Positions 42,257 through 52,162 of a stretch of 64,000 nt of DNA are shown piece by piece. Origin of the DNA: Paenibacillus lycopersici (GTDB taxonomy: Bacteria; Bacillota; Bacilli; Paenibacillales; Paenibacillaceae); contig NZ_CP048209.1 of assembly GCF_010119935.1 (NCBI RefSeq), positions 3,289,001-3,353,000 on the forward strand, read 5' to 3'. Position numbers and translations under genes: made by a program. Every line of letters starts with the position of its first letter. The first letter of the stretch is position 1. A model generated the notes under the pieces. The model saw only the letters and a program-made list of their open reading frames with translations. It had not been told where the DNA came from and did no database searches.

Positions 42257-42309
42257 TATCGATAGTACAGCACTTCTCTTCAAGACATATCACGCCAATG
42301 GAGGATCGT

Positions 42310-43881
42310 ATGACCCTGACTAACTTTAACGGAACGATTAGTCGCGATGCGCTGGAACGCTACCTTTCGCGAGCGGTAACGGCCGCGGATCTGGTCAACA
42401 GCGCGACGCTCGACGACGATTTGAGAATGATCGGCAGCATCGGCGCCAAGTTTCTCGGCCGCGCCTCCGGGGTGTGGCTGCTGGAACCGGATGATGACTC
42501 GCATTTCCGGAACTCGCAAGCGCTTGCGGAACGCGTGCATGAGGTCGATCCGGACATAATGCTGCAGACATGCATTTTTGAAGCCGTATTCACCGGCGTG
42601 GGGAACATTGAAATTCCGGTCTGGGTATTCGAGGCGTTTCAATTGCCGGTCGAACGGCGCACGTTCCGCTATGCGGACATGCTGTTCGATTCGAAGCCGC
42701 AGGGATTCGTGTGGGATGGGGACGGCGGCATTCCGAACATGAATAAGCTGGAGACGCAGCTATGGTTCTTCTACAGGGCGGCGCGATACATCGATGCCGG
42801 GTATGAAGCGATCCATATGGGCCAAGTCCATTTATATACCGCCGAAGACGACGGGTTTAAGAGAACGATCGCGTTGTTCCGGAAGATTCGGGACTATGCC
42901 GGAGAGCGCGCAAGACGAGGCATCGTGCTGCTGGATGCGCATACGCACGGAGTGAATATTAACGGCACGCTATTGTTTGACTTCCATTCCATGCCCTATT
43001 CACGAATGCCGATACTGGACCTGACGGGAGACAAGCTAGCGCTGGTGCAAGAGGGGTTCAGCGAAGGCGGCGTAACGCCAAGCGGCTGGATCTGCGATGC
43101 CTTGCCCATGCTGATGGAGCTCGATAATTGGGGAGGGAAGTTCTTCTGCGAAAGCGATAACATTCCGTATGAACGCCGAGCCTGGATGGAGTGGTGGGGC
43201 TATGATCAGATTGCATGGTTTGCCTCGCAGGATGCCGAGAGCCGCGATCGATTCCTGGCCTATGCGTTCAAATGGACGGCCGTGAACAATGTCCGCGCGT
43301 ACATGCAAATGCCGATCCGCAGAACATTGGGCAGCTGCCGCATCGCCATGCCGGCAAGCGGCGAAGGGGAAGAGGCGGTATCCGACTGCTATCAGGCCAA
43401 TCGGGCAAGCGCCGGCTGTCCGCTCGGCTTCGGTCAGGAAGAGACGATCAAGCGGTTATGGCAATCGGAACGCAATCTCCGCGGCCGGGCAAGCAATCCG
43501 ATACCGAATGCATCCTATGGCGCAACGAATGACTTCGATCCGGTGACCGGCGTCAAGCTTCCGGCCCGCGTCATCCTGTACGGCAGCTTCCAGCATCAGG
43601 TCGGGGCGATCAATTACGATTCCAACAGCGAGACAACCCGTATGTATTATATCGGGAACGGTCTCTATCGGCGCACGTTCGTATTCCCGTTCCGAGGCAG
43701 CTTCGATTATGCGTGCGCTCCATACGGCACGTTGTCACAGACCTATTCGATCGACGGCTACCCTCGAAGCGGGTCATCGACGAAATCGGCGTTGGTCGTA
43801 GAACGGGATAACGAAGTCGTTGAATTCGTCTTCGATTTCGCCAGCCGGCTGCTTACCGCGCGCGTAGTCGAAGGGGCGTAA
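42310..43881 (+). CDS. unrecognised 523-residue protein, possibly a sugar-active TIM barrel
   Basis: I do not recognise the family. The protein lacks a signal peptide and has segments suggesting a barrel with acidic active-site residues (GVWLLEPDDDSHF, GFVWDGDGGIPNMNK, AIHMGQVHLYTAEDDG, IVLLDAHTHGV, FFCESDNIPYERR, MEWWGYDQIAWFA), then a C-terminal beta-rich part from residue ~430. Repeated Asp/Glu/Trp near loop ends is usual in glycoside hydrolases. ATG 42310 follows GGAGG; ATG 42298 precedes it in frame. It is monocistronic, with its own operator and terminator. Confidence 0.6.
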   Translation: MTLTNFNGTISRDALERYLSRAVTAADLVNSATLDDDLRMIGSIGAKFLGRASGVWLLEPDDDSHFRNSQALAERVHEVDPDIMLQTCIFEAVFTGVGNIEIPVWVFEAFQLPVERRTFRYADMLFDSKPQGFVWDGDGGIPNMNKLETQLWFFYRAARYIDAGYEAIHMGQVHLYTAEDDGFKRTIALFRKIRDYAGERARRGIVLLDAHTHGVNINGTLLFDFHSMPYSRMPILDLTGDKLALVQEGFSEGGVTPSGWICDALPMLMELDNWGGKFFCESDNIPYERRAWMEWWGYDQIAWFASQDAESRDRFLAYAFKWTAVNNVRAYMQMPIRRTLGSCRIAMPASGEGEEAVSDCYQANRASAGCPLGFGQEETIKRLWQSERNLRGRASNPIPNASYGATNDFDPVTGVKLPARVILYGSFQHQVGAINYDSNSETTRMYYIGNGLYRRTFVFPFRGSFDYACAPYGTLSQTYSIDGYPRSGSSTKSALVVERDNEVVEFVFDFASRLLTARVVEGA

Positions 43882-43916
43882 TCCGTTTGTCCCAACGAAA
43901 AAGATAGCGACGACTG

Positions 43917-43957
43917 CAGCTTCTTGTCCACTCCCACGGACAAGAAGCTGTTTTTTT
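43917..43957 (+). terminator. strong terminator
   Basis: A 13-bp perfect stem (CAGCTTCTTGTCC and complement) followed by seven T. Confidence 0.88.
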
Positions 43958-44058
43958 GCCGGCTAATCCTATCCAGGATAGCGGTGCAATCCCAAGTATA
44001 TACATATTTCGATGAAGAGGCGGCACACTAGGGGGAAAGAAACCGGGAGGCGCCGCAA

Positions 44059-45672
44059 GTGTCCAGAACCCACTGGTTCCGCAGACCGATGAAACTGAAA
44101 ATTCCGAGTCCGCTTCATCATACGCACGCGAATGCCGAGGCTGGCGAAGACGACAATGCCCCGGCCCGCGAAGACGCGGATTCCGCCGCCGTCACCGGCC
44201 TGGCTTCCCGGATCGCCTATTTGCAGCGCCGCTTCTCGGACAGCTCGGATATCGTCTATCATACCTTCGCCGCGCCGACCGGCCTTGCTTGCGCGCTGAT
44301 CTACATCAAAGGCATGATCGATACGTCCATGCTGGAAGAGCTCGTGCTTCGCACGCTGACGGATATCGATCCCGGCACGACAAGCGGCGAGCTCTGCGCG
44401 ATGCTGTTCGACCGCAAGGAACTGCCGATCGCGATGCAGACGATCAGTCTGTCGCTGCCCGAAGTCGAACGAGGCTTGCTGGACGGAAGGCCCGCGCTCA
44501 TGGTCGAAGGCGAGCGGCGGATGCTGCAGCTCTCGCTGTACGATGCGAATCAGAGAGCCATCAGCGAGCCGCCGAACGAATCGGTCATCCGCGGTCCGCG
44601 CGAAGCGTTCATCGAGGGACTGGAAACGAATCTGACGCTCATGCGCAAACGGTTGAAAACGTATCGTTTCACGGTCGAATCGATGCATTTCGGCAGGGAG
44701 ACGCATACCGCCGTCGCGCTCGTGTACCTGTCCGGCGTGTGCAAGCCGGAGCTGCTCGCCGAAGCGAGGCGGCGTCTCTCCGCCATCGACATCGACGGGG
44801 TGCTCGGCTCCAGCTATCTCGAGGAGTTTATCGAGGATAATCCGAATTCGCCGTTCCCGCAGATGCAATATACCGAACGGCCGGACGTTGCGTGCGCCGC
44901 GCTGCTGGAAGGCCGATTCGTGCTGGTCGTCGACGGCACGCCGATCGTGATTCTCGCGCCGGTCACGCTGTTCATGCTCATGCAGTCGGCTGAAGATTAC
45001 TATCAGCGCTATATCGCGGCGACCTGGATTCGGATTATCCGTTACGTGTTTCTGTTGATTTCCATCCTGCTGCCGTCGTTCTACATCGCCATCACGACGT
45101 TTCATCCCGACATTATACCGGAACGGCTGCTCGTCACCGTGGCCGCTGCGCGGGAGAACGTGCCGTTCCCGGCGCTGCTCGAAGCGTTCTTGATGGAGCT
45201 CTCGTTCGAAGCGCTGCGGGAAGCGTCGCTGCGCATTCCGAAGGTGATCGGCCAAGCCGTCTCGATCATCGGCGCGCTGATCATCGGAACCGCCGCCGTG
45301 CAGGCCGGCATCGTGTCCGCAAGCATGGTCATCATTGTATCTATGACCGGCATCGCCTCATTCATTATCCCCCACTACGATCTGGGGCTGGCGTTTCGCC
45401 TCATCCGATTTCCGATCATGATCCTGGCGGGTATGTTCGGCTTGTTCGGCATCGCTTGCGGCATGATTCTGCTGTACTTTCATCTCATCGAGCTGCGTTC
45501 GTTCGGGATGGCCTATCTGGAGCCGCTTACGCCGCGCAACAAGAACGACTTGAAGGACGTGTTCGTGCGCACGCCATGGTGGGCAATGAAGTCGAATCCG
45601 TCGTTCTCCGACGCGTCCCGCCGGCGCTCCAACGGCAGGCAATGGGCAACGCACCAGGATGAGGAGGAATAG
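44059..45672 (+). CDS. spore germinant receptor subunit A (GerA family)
   Basis: A 537-residue GerA-family protein: a soluble N-terminal region, the conserved VDGTPIVILAPVTLFMLMQSAEDYY segment near residue 295, and four or five C-terminal helices including PSFYIAITTFHPDIIPERLL and LLEAFLMELSFEALREASLRIP. GTG 44059 follows GGGAGG. It is the first gene of a GerA-GerC-small-GerB operon that senses nutrient germinants in the spore inner membrane. Confidence 0.93.
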   Translation: MSRTHWFRRPMKLKIPSPLHHTHANAEAGEDDNAPAREDADSAAVTGLASRIAYLQRRFSDSSDIVYHTFAAPTGLACALIYIKGMIDTSMLEELVLRTLTDIDPGTTSGELCAMLFDRKELPIAMQTISLSLPEVERGLLDGRPALMVEGERRMLQLSLYDANQRAISEPPNESVIRGPREAFIEGLETNLTLMRKRLKTYRFTVESMHFGRETHTAVALVYLSGVCKPELLAEARRRLSAIDIDGVLGSSYLEEFIEDNPNSPFPQMQYTERPDVACAALLEGRFVLVVDGTPIVILAPVTLFMLMQSAEDYYQRYIAATWIRIIRYVFLLISILLPSFYIAITTFHPDIIPERLLVTVAAARENVPFPALLEAFLMELSFEALREASLRIPKVIGQAVSIIGALIIGTAAVQAGIVSASMVIIVSMTGIASFIIPHYDLGLAFRLIRFPIMILAGMFGLFGIACGMILLYFHLIELRSFGMAYLEPLTPRNKNDLKDVFVRTPWWAMKSNPSFSDASRRRSNGRQWATHQDEEE

Positions 45673-45674
45673 TG

Positions 45675-46880
45675 ATGATGACAACGGCTGTCCGCGCGCT
45701 CGGCATCGGACTGCTGCTGGCCGCCTTGGCATGCTCGGCGTGCGGCTGCTGGTCGAGCGTCGAATTGAACGAACGGGCATTCGCCAGAGTCATGATGCTG
45801 GACAAGTCGCCGAAGGGCATCGAACTGACGCTCGGCTTCCCGCTGCCTAACCGCTTGTCCGGGGGCAGTAACGGCGGAATGTCTTCCACGACGATGGGCC
45901 CGCCGTTCGCATTCGTCACGAAGAGCGCCCATGACATCGGCGAGGCGTACCGGCTCATACAAGCCGATTTGTCGCGGAGCATCACGTTCGGCCAGCTTCG
46001 TAATATCGTGATCAGCAAGGCATTCGCGCAGGAAGGCATCTATCCGCTCGCTGATTTCATGATGCGTGACACGGGCGTGCATATCAATGCCAATTTCTTC
46101 GTAACCGACGGTCCCGCGAAGACGATCGGAACCATTCCGCTTACGTTCGAACGGTTTCTGACGGACATTCTGACTTCCTATTCGAAGCAGAAAACGACGC
46201 TGATCGTATCTGCCAAAGACATGCTGATGAATACCGCGGCGGGCAGCGACTTCATGCTGCCGATGCTGGTGTTCGGCGAAGCCGGAGCCGAAGCGGAGAA
46301 GAACGGGCAGCATTGGATGGGAACGGACGGAGCGGGGATCTTCCGGCAGGGGAAGCTCGTGGCCAGACTGTCGCCGCTCGAGACGCGGGCGGCCATGTGG
46401 GTTCAGGAAGAGCTGGGCAAGCACGTCATACAGCTGCGATCGCCTTCGGACGGCAAGTTCATCACGTTCGTGCTGTTCGGCAACGAGTCGGATATCAAGC
46501 CGATGTTGAGCGGAGGCCGCATCCGGTTCCGCATCTCCTGCTCGGGTTCGGCGCAGATCATCGCCAGCGAATCGACGCTCGACGTCACGGACAAAGCGAA
46601 CATAGCGCTCCTGGAGAAGGGCTTGGACCAAGAATTGAAGAAACGCATTCACACGACGGTTTCGTATACGCAGCGGCAGCGCGCCGACGTGTTCGGCTTC
46701 GGGGAGCTGGTTCGGTGGCGGCAGCCGAGAACGTGGAACAAGGTCAAGGATAACTGGCGGGACGTCTATCAGAAGCAAGTCGGCATCGACGTGAACACGG
46801 CCATCCGGATCAAGTGGTTCGGCGGCGCGGATAAGCCGATCTGGAATCGGAAACTTTCGGAGAACGAGGTGGAGAAATGA
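45675..46880 (+). CDS. spore germinant receptor lipoprotein subunit C (Ger(x)C family)
   Basis: A 401-residue lipoprotein (ALACSACGCWSSVELNERAF) with the Ger(x)C domains, including DLSRSITFGQLRNIVISKAFAQEGI and the C-terminal DVYQKQVGIDVNTAIRIKWFG. It starts right at the gerA-like stop after GAGGAGGAAT. Unlike the most common A-B-C order, the C subunit here precedes the B subunit. Confidence 0.9.
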   Translation: MMTTAVRALGIGLLLAALACSACGCWSSVELNERAFARVMMLDKSPKGIELTLGFPLPNRLSGGSNGGMSSTTMGPPFAFVTKSAHDIGEAYRLIQADLSRSITFGQLRNIVISKAFAQEGIYPLADFMMRDTGVHINANFFVTDGPAKTIGTIPLTFERFLTDILTSYSKQKTTLIVSAKDMLMNTAAGSDFMLPMLVFGEAGAEAEKNGQHWMGTDGAGIFRQGKLVARLSPLETRAAMWVQEELGKHVIQLRSPSDGKFITFVLFGNESDIKPMLSGGRIRFRISCSGSAQIIASESTLDVTDKANIALLEKGLDQELKKRIHTTVSYTQRQRADVFGFGELVRWRQPRTWNKVKDNWRDVYQKQVGIDVNTAIRIKWFGGADKPIWNRKLSENEVEK

Positions 46881-47098
46881 TAGCGGCTACGGTCGTGTTC
46901 GGCTGCGTCGTATATTACGAGTGGCACTATCTTCGAAAGCGCAACCGGAGCAAGCGCGCCTTCCGCATCGTACTTGGATTATTGACGCTGCTCTGGGGAA
47001 TCGTCGTCGCGGTCGCCCTGTTGAAACAGCGATTCTCGCTGGGCATTGCGTTCGCGAGCCTGTTCGATCCGCTACAGCGTTTGTTGAACTTGAGGTGA
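46877..47098 (+). CDS. small membrane protein in ger operon
   Basis: A 73-residue protein with two hydrophobic helices separated by a basic loop (YLRKRNRSKRAFR). It overlaps the GerC stop by 4 bp (ATGA). Small two-helix proteins of this kind occur in some germinant receptor operons as accessory (D-type) subunits; the match is by position and shape. Confidence 0.7.
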   Translation: MIAATVVFGCVVYYEWHYLRKRNRSKRAFRIVLGLLTLLWGIVVAVALLKQRFSLGIAFASLFDPLQRLLNLR

Positions 47099-47114
47099 CG
47101 AAGGAGAGGGCGAT

Positions 47115-48221
47115 GTGAAAGGAATCACGCAAGTTCAACTGTATGTGATGCTTACGCAATTTCTCTTCTCGACGGCCATTGGCTTCTACATCGGTCCGCT
47201 CGTCGAAATGGCCGGCTTCATGTCATGGATGAGCACGGTGCTCGGATGGGGATTCGGTCTGCTGTTGTCGTATTTCTCGTACCGGCTGTACCGGAAGCGG
47301 CCCGATTCGTTCCTGGGGGAATACGGCAAAGAGATCCTGGGGCGGTGGCCGCACTACATTCTCTTCGCCGTTGCCGTAGTTATCCATCTGTACATGGCGG
47401 CGTTCATTCTCCGCGAATTGACCGACTTCATCATTCAAATCTATTTGCCGGGAACGCCGAGCTGGGCGGTCACGACCTTATTCGGCCTATGCATCGCAAG
47501 GGGCACGCGTTCGGGCCCCGTCGGTTTCTTTCGCGGCGCGCAGGGTTTGTTCCTGTTCAGCGTCATCTCCGTCTTGACGTTCCCGCTGTTCACCGTTAAC
47601 CCGGTCGACAACGATAGGCTCGTCGCGCTCTTGACGGATTTCCACCCGCGCGGCATCTGGGAAGGAGGAATATTGTCGACGGCCTTCTTCGCCGAAATGT
47701 CGTTCATCATCTACCTGTTCCCGTACTTCAATCATAACCGGAAGACATTCCGGACGCTCGTATGGGCGAGCCTGTCCGCCCTCGTCGTCGTCGTCGTCAA
47801 CATGATCGCCGTGCTGCTCCTGTTCGGCTCCGATCTGACGGCGAACATCACCTATCCGACGCTGGAATTGATCCGATACATGCGCGCGGGCTCGTTCCTG
47901 GAGAATCTCGATCCGCTGCTGATCGTGTTCTGGCTGTTCAGCATGCTGCTGAAAATCGGCTTGTTCCTGATCGTCGGCACGATTCTGGCCACGCACCTGT
48001 TCGGGCTGAAGGACCATAAGCCGCTGTCGTACGGGATGTCCGCCGCCATGATCTTCCTATCCATGTATTTGTTCGATTCCATGGCCGATATCGAGAAGAT
48101 TACGGACAGCGGCGGCTCCGCCATGCTGATCCTTAAGGCGGCGATGCCGTCGCTCTACTTATTCGTCGATTGGCTGCGGAACGGAAGACGGAAGAACGCC
48201 AATGCGGTGTCTGCGGAATGA
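47115..48221 (+). CDS. spore germinant receptor permease subunit B (GerB family)
   Basis: A 368-residue GerB/APC-superfamily protein with about ten helices, beginning ITQVQLYVMLTQFLFSTAIGFYIG. GTG 47115 follows AAGGAGAGG. GerB subunits bind the germinant amino acid or nucleoside. It completes the receptor operon started at 44059. Confidence 0.9.
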   Translation: MKGITQVQLYVMLTQFLFSTAIGFYIGPLVEMAGFMSWMSTVLGWGFGLLLSYFSYRLYRKRPDSFLGEYGKEILGRWPHYILFAVAVVIHLYMAAFILRELTDFIIQIYLPGTPSWAVTTLFGLCIARGTRSGPVGFFRGAQGLFLFSVISVLTFPLFTVNPVDNDRLVALLTDFHPRGIWEGGILSTAFFAEMSFIIYLFPYFNHNRKTFRTLVWASLSALVVVVVNMIAVLLLFGSDLTANITYPTLELIRYMRAGSFLENLDPLLIVFWLFSMLLKIGLFLIVGTILATHLFGLKDHKPLSYGMSAAMIFLSMYLFDSMADIEKITDSGGSAMLILKAAMPSLYLFVDWLRNGRRKNANAVSAE

Positions 48222-48397
48222 ACGGCCGCCGTCATAGGACGCATATCAAGACGCACGCGAGTCTGGCGGCCTCGCAAGCCGGCGCGCGCACACTGTCGAA
48301 GGAGGATGGGGATTGGGCAACGGCCATTGCCGAAGCATCGATTGTATTTTGGATGCAATTGCATTATAATGCTTCTTACATTTGAACATTTGAATAT

Positions 48398-48997
48398 ATG
48401 ATTTCATTGAAGATGGTGGTGAGAGAAGTAGCCTCTACAAGGATGAAGATGAGCAGGCAGACGGTCATCGAGATCGGTTCCGATGCTTTGCGTGAAATCG
48501 GATCCGATTTGATTTGCGAGGTGTGCATCGCTAACGGGGGCTCCTGCTGCTATGGTTGTCGCCATCTTGCAGATGGAATCGGATGCACCAGACGCAACAC
48601 GAGCTGCACGGCCTGGTTATGCGGCTATCTGAAGTACCTGTTGTATGCAACGGGGCAGCTGAAGGAATGGGACGAATTTTGGCGGCAGGTGCCGGGTCAA
48701 GACTTTCGCGAAGATTTCACGCCGGCGGTTTTCGACGTAGAGAAGGGGTTACTAATACGGAGCATTCGCCCGCTAAGCGAAGCCTTGGCGGCCGACCTGC
48801 AGGAATTAGTCCGACAGCATATCGCGATCGGGTTCATCCTGACGTTGCGGGAGAAAATAGACAAAAACATTGACCGGTTGAACCAGTGCGAGCAGGATCC
48901 GAAGAAGCGGAAGAAAATCGAAAGAAACATAAAGGTGTTGGCGAGTCCGTTCCACCGGTTACGGAGAGCGCTGCAGCAATATGAACCGAATAACTAG
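48398..48997 (+). CDS. cysteine-rich protein of unknown function
   Basis: Up to 199 residues; the start is unsure (ATG 48398, or later at 48443). A cluster of nine Cys in residues ~39-75 (CEVCIANGGSCCYGC, GCTRRNTSCTAWLCGYL) suggests a metal or Fe-S site, followed by KYLLYATGQLKEWDEFW and a basic helical C-terminus (CEQDPKKRKKIERNIKV). I do not recognise the family. The downstream yjdM-like gene is 18 bp away and may be co-transcribed. Confidence 0.55.
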   Translation: MISLKMVVREVASTRMKMSRQTVIEIGSDALREIGSDLICEVCIANGGSCCYGCRHLADGIGCTRRNTSCTAWLCGYLKYLLYATGQLKEWDEFWRQVPGQDFREDFTPAVFDVEKGLLIRSIRPLSEALAADLQELVRQHIAIGFILTLREKIDKNIDRLNQCEQDPKKRKKIERNIKVLASPFHRLRRALQQYEPNN

Positions 48998-49015
48998 TCG
49001 GAGAAGGAGAGAACG

Positions 49016-49354
49016 ATGGCAGCCTTACCCAATTGTCCGCAATGCGGCTATGAATACACTTACGAAGACGGAGGGTTATTCATTTGCCCGGCATGCAGTC
49101 ATGAGTGGACGCCAACAGCGGCTACCGGGACGAATGAACGGAAGCTCGTCAAAGATGCGAATGGAAATCAATTAAGCGACGGCGATACGGTGACGATCAT
49201 CAAGGATCTGAAAGTGAAAGGAAGCTCATCCGTTCTGAAAATCGGCACCAAAGCGAAGAACATTCGGCTCGTTGACGGAGATCATGATATCGATTGCAAG
49301 ATCGAAGGCTTCGGCGCCATGAAATTAAAATCCGAATTCGTAAAAAAAGGATAG
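49016..49354 (+). CDS. yjdM: YjdM/PhnA family zinc-ribbon protein
   Basis: A 112-residue protein with an N-terminal zinc ribbon (CPQCGYEY ... CPACSHEW) and the C-terminal PhnA domain ([27 protein letters not shown] ... [17 protein letters not shown]). Once called an alkylphosphonate protein, its function is unproven. AAGGAGAG precedes the ATG. Confidence 0.92.
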   Translation: MAALPNCPQCGYEYTYEDGGLFICPACSHEWTPTAATGTNERKLVKDANGNQLSDGDTVTIIKDLKVKGSSSVLKIGTKAKNIRLVDGDHDIDCKIEGFGAMKLKSEFVKKG

Positions 49355-49442
49355 GTGTGCGCATCCATACAATGGGGTAATGCGTGCCGATGCATGTTAT
49401 CCAAAGTAACTGAATAGATCAATGAACTTTGATAATAAAGAC

Positions 49443-49470
49443 AAGGCTGCCTTTCGGCAGCCTTTTTTAC
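49443..49470 (+). terminator. terminator after yjdM
   Basis: AAGGCTGCC-TTTC-GGCAGCCTT followed by TTTT. Confidence 0.88.
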
Positions 49471-49502
49471 GTTAAGGACAGATCATTACAGTAATGTGGC
49501 TA

Positions 49503-50447
49503 TTAAGACGGGGTATAAGACAGGCTGGCGCTAAATGAAAGTTGGGTGATATCAGCAGCAGAGGGATCCGTAGACTCAAGCGTCCTTACGCGAATCCCTA
49601 TGCGATCACCCGCGGCAACTACTAATGATCCCAGATTTATATTCGTTGCGGTTCGGAACGTACCTGCCGTAATGATATTATTCGGAAATCCGAATCTTAG
49701 GGAGCTGGTTAATGGAGTGGTCACGTAAGGTGAAGAACTATGATCAATCCCGCTATTAGGAACAGACGATGCGAGGAATACGGTAAAATCATATTGAAGA
49801 CCGAGCGTATTTATAGAAACCACGGATGCAACCAGTAGATCAGCGCTAATTTGTAAATTTTGAATCGTACCTGCAAAGGGAATCGGGAAAGCAAAACCGC
49901 CTGCTTCGGGGGGCATAGTCGATTCTCCGGAACCGTCGATAACTTCAACCGTGTGATTACCGAAACCCATTAAAATCGGAGCTGCTGAGACTACTGTAGC
50001 GCCGCTAATAATGATCCCGGTTGAAAATGGAATTAACCCCCCAAGCCCAGCTGGTCCGGTTGCTCCTACTGGTCCTGCTGGTCCGGTTGCTCCTACCGGT
50101 CCCGCCGGTCCTGCTGGACCGGTTGCTCCTACCGGTCCCGCTGGTCCCGCTGGTCCGGTTGCTCCTGCCAATCCAGCTGCTCCAAGTGCGCCAGCAAGTC
50201 CTGCAAGCCCTGTGGGGCCAGCCTCGCCGATTGCTCCAGCGAGTCCTGCTAATCCAGCAGGTCCAAGCGCTCCTGCAAGCCCGGCAGGTCCAGCTTCTCC
50301 GATTGCTCCAGCAATTCCTTGAAGTAATTGGGCTCCTTCTGCTGGAGGACCAACTGGTCCTCGAGGTCCTCGAGGTCCCGCTGGTCCTCGGGGGCCTTGT
50401 GGTCCTTCAGGTCCCGGAGGTCCTGGAGGACATTTAAATCTGCCCAT
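49503..50447 (-). CDS. collagen-like repeat protein, BclB/exosporium type
   Basis: A 314-residue protein with a short N-terminus (MGRFKC), about 45 Gly-X-Y triplets to residue ~135 ([11 protein letters not shown], then GPAGPVGAT-type repeats; one interruption near [10 protein letters not shown]), and a C-terminal beta domain starting GLIPFSTG, as in BclB-like spore surface glycoproteins. Collagen-like stalks of this kind coat spores. The DNA of the triplet region is highly repetitive and prone to length change. Confidence 0.85.
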   Translation of the reverse strand: MGRFKCPPGPPGPEGPQGPRGPAGPRGPRGPVGPPAEGAQLLQGIAGAIGEAGPAGLAGALGPAGLAGLAGAIGEAGPTGLAGLAGALGAAGLAGATGPAGPAGPVGATGPAGPAGPVGATGPAGPVGATGPAGLGGLIPFSTGIIISGATVVSAAPILMGFGNHTVEVIDGSGESTMPPEAGGFAFPIPFAGTIQNLQISADLLVASVVSINTLGLQYDFTVFLASSVPNSGIDHSSSPYVTTPLTSSLRFGFPNNIITAGTFRTATNINLGSLVVAAGDRIGIRVRTLESTDPSAADITQLSFSASLSYTPS

Positions 50448-50643
50448 TGTTTCATCTCCCTATTTATGATGTGCTTCATCATATTCAAAATACACGACGG
50501 TATCTGGCGATACATGCCTATAACACTTGAGAAATGGGTGGCGGTTCTTACCCAATTTTCCTTCCTTTTATGTGATTGTCCCTTTCAAAATATCTATTCC
50601 CGGATTAGATTGTTATAGATTTGAAGACCAGGGAGTGGAGCGA

Positions 50644-51714
50644 ATGGAGAATCGGCCATTGATAGGGATATTAGTATCCAATAAGAATAATAGGAAGCGT
50701 GTTTTGGAGCTTTATCAGCGTTATGACCGTTTGAACCTTCGCCTCGTCGCCTTTACTCCGGCAGATATTAATTGGGAGAATCAGCGTATTAACGGAACCA
50801 GCTTGATTAAGGGCATATGGAAACAAAGCTCCTTCGCTTTTCCTGACGTCGTCTATAATCGGTCATTCAACAAAAAAACAATCACGATTCAACGTCTTGA
50901 GAGCGCGATCGGCCCAAACAAATGCTTCAACAAGATTAACTTTTTCAACAAATGGGATCTCTACAACCTATTAAAACAGTCAGAGCTTAACCCGTATATT
51001 CCAGAAACTTTTTTATACGATCAAGCGAGTGTATCGGAGCTATTAGAGAAATATCATGTCGTATATGTAAAGCCTATTTATGGATTCAAGGGAAAGTCTG
51101 TATACCGGGTTGATAAAACTATTCATGGGGATGTCCGCATTTCTTTGCACTCTTTGGCTCCGAGGTTTATTTGCAGACAACATGAAAGCTATCAAAAGAA
51201 ATTAGATGAGCTTCTCGTTACAGAGAACTATATGGTTCAGCAAGGGATATTTATCCGGCAGCTCAATCGCCGATATTTTGACATTCGTGTCCTTGTTCAA
51301 AAAGATATTTCGGGAGAGTGGACGGTTTCCACGCTTGCATGCCGTGTGGCATATGAACATTATTTCAACACGAGTATGTGTGAATTCATCTACGATGCCG
51401 CAGAAATTATTCCTATCCTATTAAGTCAGGATAAAACCGATGAGTTTGTCCAATCTCTACATCAGGTAAGCATTGCGGCTGCGCAAGTAGCGGAGACTCA
51501 AATAGGTTCATTGGGAGAATTGAGCGTGGATTTCGCTATAGACGAACAAGGTAAGCTGTGGATCATCGAACTGAACGGAAAACCTCAAAAAAGTATATAC
51601 AAAGACATAAAGAGTGTAAAACAGAAAAATCTAGTATATAGCAGACCGTTGGAATATGCTTATTATCTCTCTCATACTTCCGCTTCCACACGCGACTCTA
51701 GTCAGGCGGAATAG
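50644..51714 (+). CDS. YheC/YheD-like ATP-grasp protein
   Basis: A 356-residue protein of the endospore coat-associated YheC/D family: N-terminal RPLIGILVSNKNN, CFNKINFFNKWDLYNLL, VVYVKPIYGFKGKSVYRV (ATP-grasp lysine region), MVQQGIFIRQLNRRYFDIRVLVQK and IDEQGKLWIIELNGKPQKSIY (metal-binding Glu/Asn). ATG 50644 follows GGGAG/GGAG. AT-rich codon use contrasts with its neighbours. It is divergent from the collagen-like gene. Confidence 0.85.
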   Translation: MENRPLIGILVSNKNNRKRVLELYQRYDRLNLRLVAFTPADINWENQRINGTSLIKGIWKQSSFAFPDVVYNRSFNKKTITIQRLESAIGPNKCFNKINFFNKWDLYNLLKQSELNPYIPETFLYDQASVSELLEKYHVVYVKPIYGFKGKSVYRVDKTIHGDVRISLHSLAPRFICRQHESYQKKLDELLVTENYMVQQGIFIRQLNRRYFDIRVLVQKDISGEWTVSTLACRVAYEHYFNTSMCEFIYDAAEIIPILLSQDKTDEFVQSLHQVSIAAAQVAETQIGSLGELSVDFAIDEQGKLWIIELNGKPQKSIYKDIKSVKQKNLVYSRPLEYAYYLSHTSASTRDSSQAE

Positions 51715-51783
51715 GCCGATTGCCATTATTTCGATAAAGCTGCACTTAGGCGGCTGATGAAGAGAGTCGTTATGCCAACGGGC

Positions 51784-51828
51784 GGGACTGTCTCGGCCAT
51801 GAATCACGACTGCCAGGACAGTCCCTTT
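51784..51828. terminator. hairpin terminator
   Basis: A 9-bp stem (GGGACTGTC / GACAGTCCC) with a 24-nt loop lies between the convergent YheC/D gene and the znuB remnant. Confidence 0.6.
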
Positions 51829-51831
51829 GCA

Positions 51832-52115
51832 TTACCCCTCGCTTGGAACCGCTGTCGCTGCTCGTCGATCCCTCATCCGGCGCCATAAGTACTGGCCGAA
51901 GCTTTTTTCGAGGATAGGGACAGGAAGAGAAGACCGAGCCCCAGGAAGAAGCTAGAGATGACGCTTACCGTCACTTCGAGAACCCGACATGCGAGAACGA
52001 GTGCGCAACGAACGAGAGATTGCGGGCTATGACGAATACGCCGTTTCGCGCCCGCCATGATGGCGACGATCGTCCCGGCAAGAAAGGCGTGCTGCACGAA
52101 ATCGTATTGAACCGG
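51832..52115 (-). pseudogene. znuB-like permease remnant (three fused fragments)
   Basis: Three pieces of a ZnuB permease, all recognisable against the intact gene at 28513: the N-terminus (QYDFVQHAFLAGTIVAIMAGA), then, after a one-base insertion, GVFVIARNLSFVAHSFSHVGF in another frame, then EVTVSVISSFFLGLGLLFLSLSSKKAS, and finally the C-terminus (RRMRDRRAATAVPSEG) with stop at 51832. Two long internal stretches are lost and the start codon position reads CCG. AAAGGAG is still present upstream. The intact protein would be ~274 residues. Confidence 0.8.
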
Positions 52116-52162
52116 AACGATTCTCCTTTCCAATTCTTAATGACTGCATATACATCATACGA

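Noticed and set aside
43969-45255. 428-residue antisense frame across the GerA-type gene
   Set aside because: Arg/His/Gln-rich shadow without motifs; the + strand frame is a clear GerA protein.
50011-50437. Pro/Ala-rich and Leu-rich frames on the + strand
   Set aside because: They are the complement of the Gly-X-Y triplets of the collagen-like gene, which has the proper domain structure.
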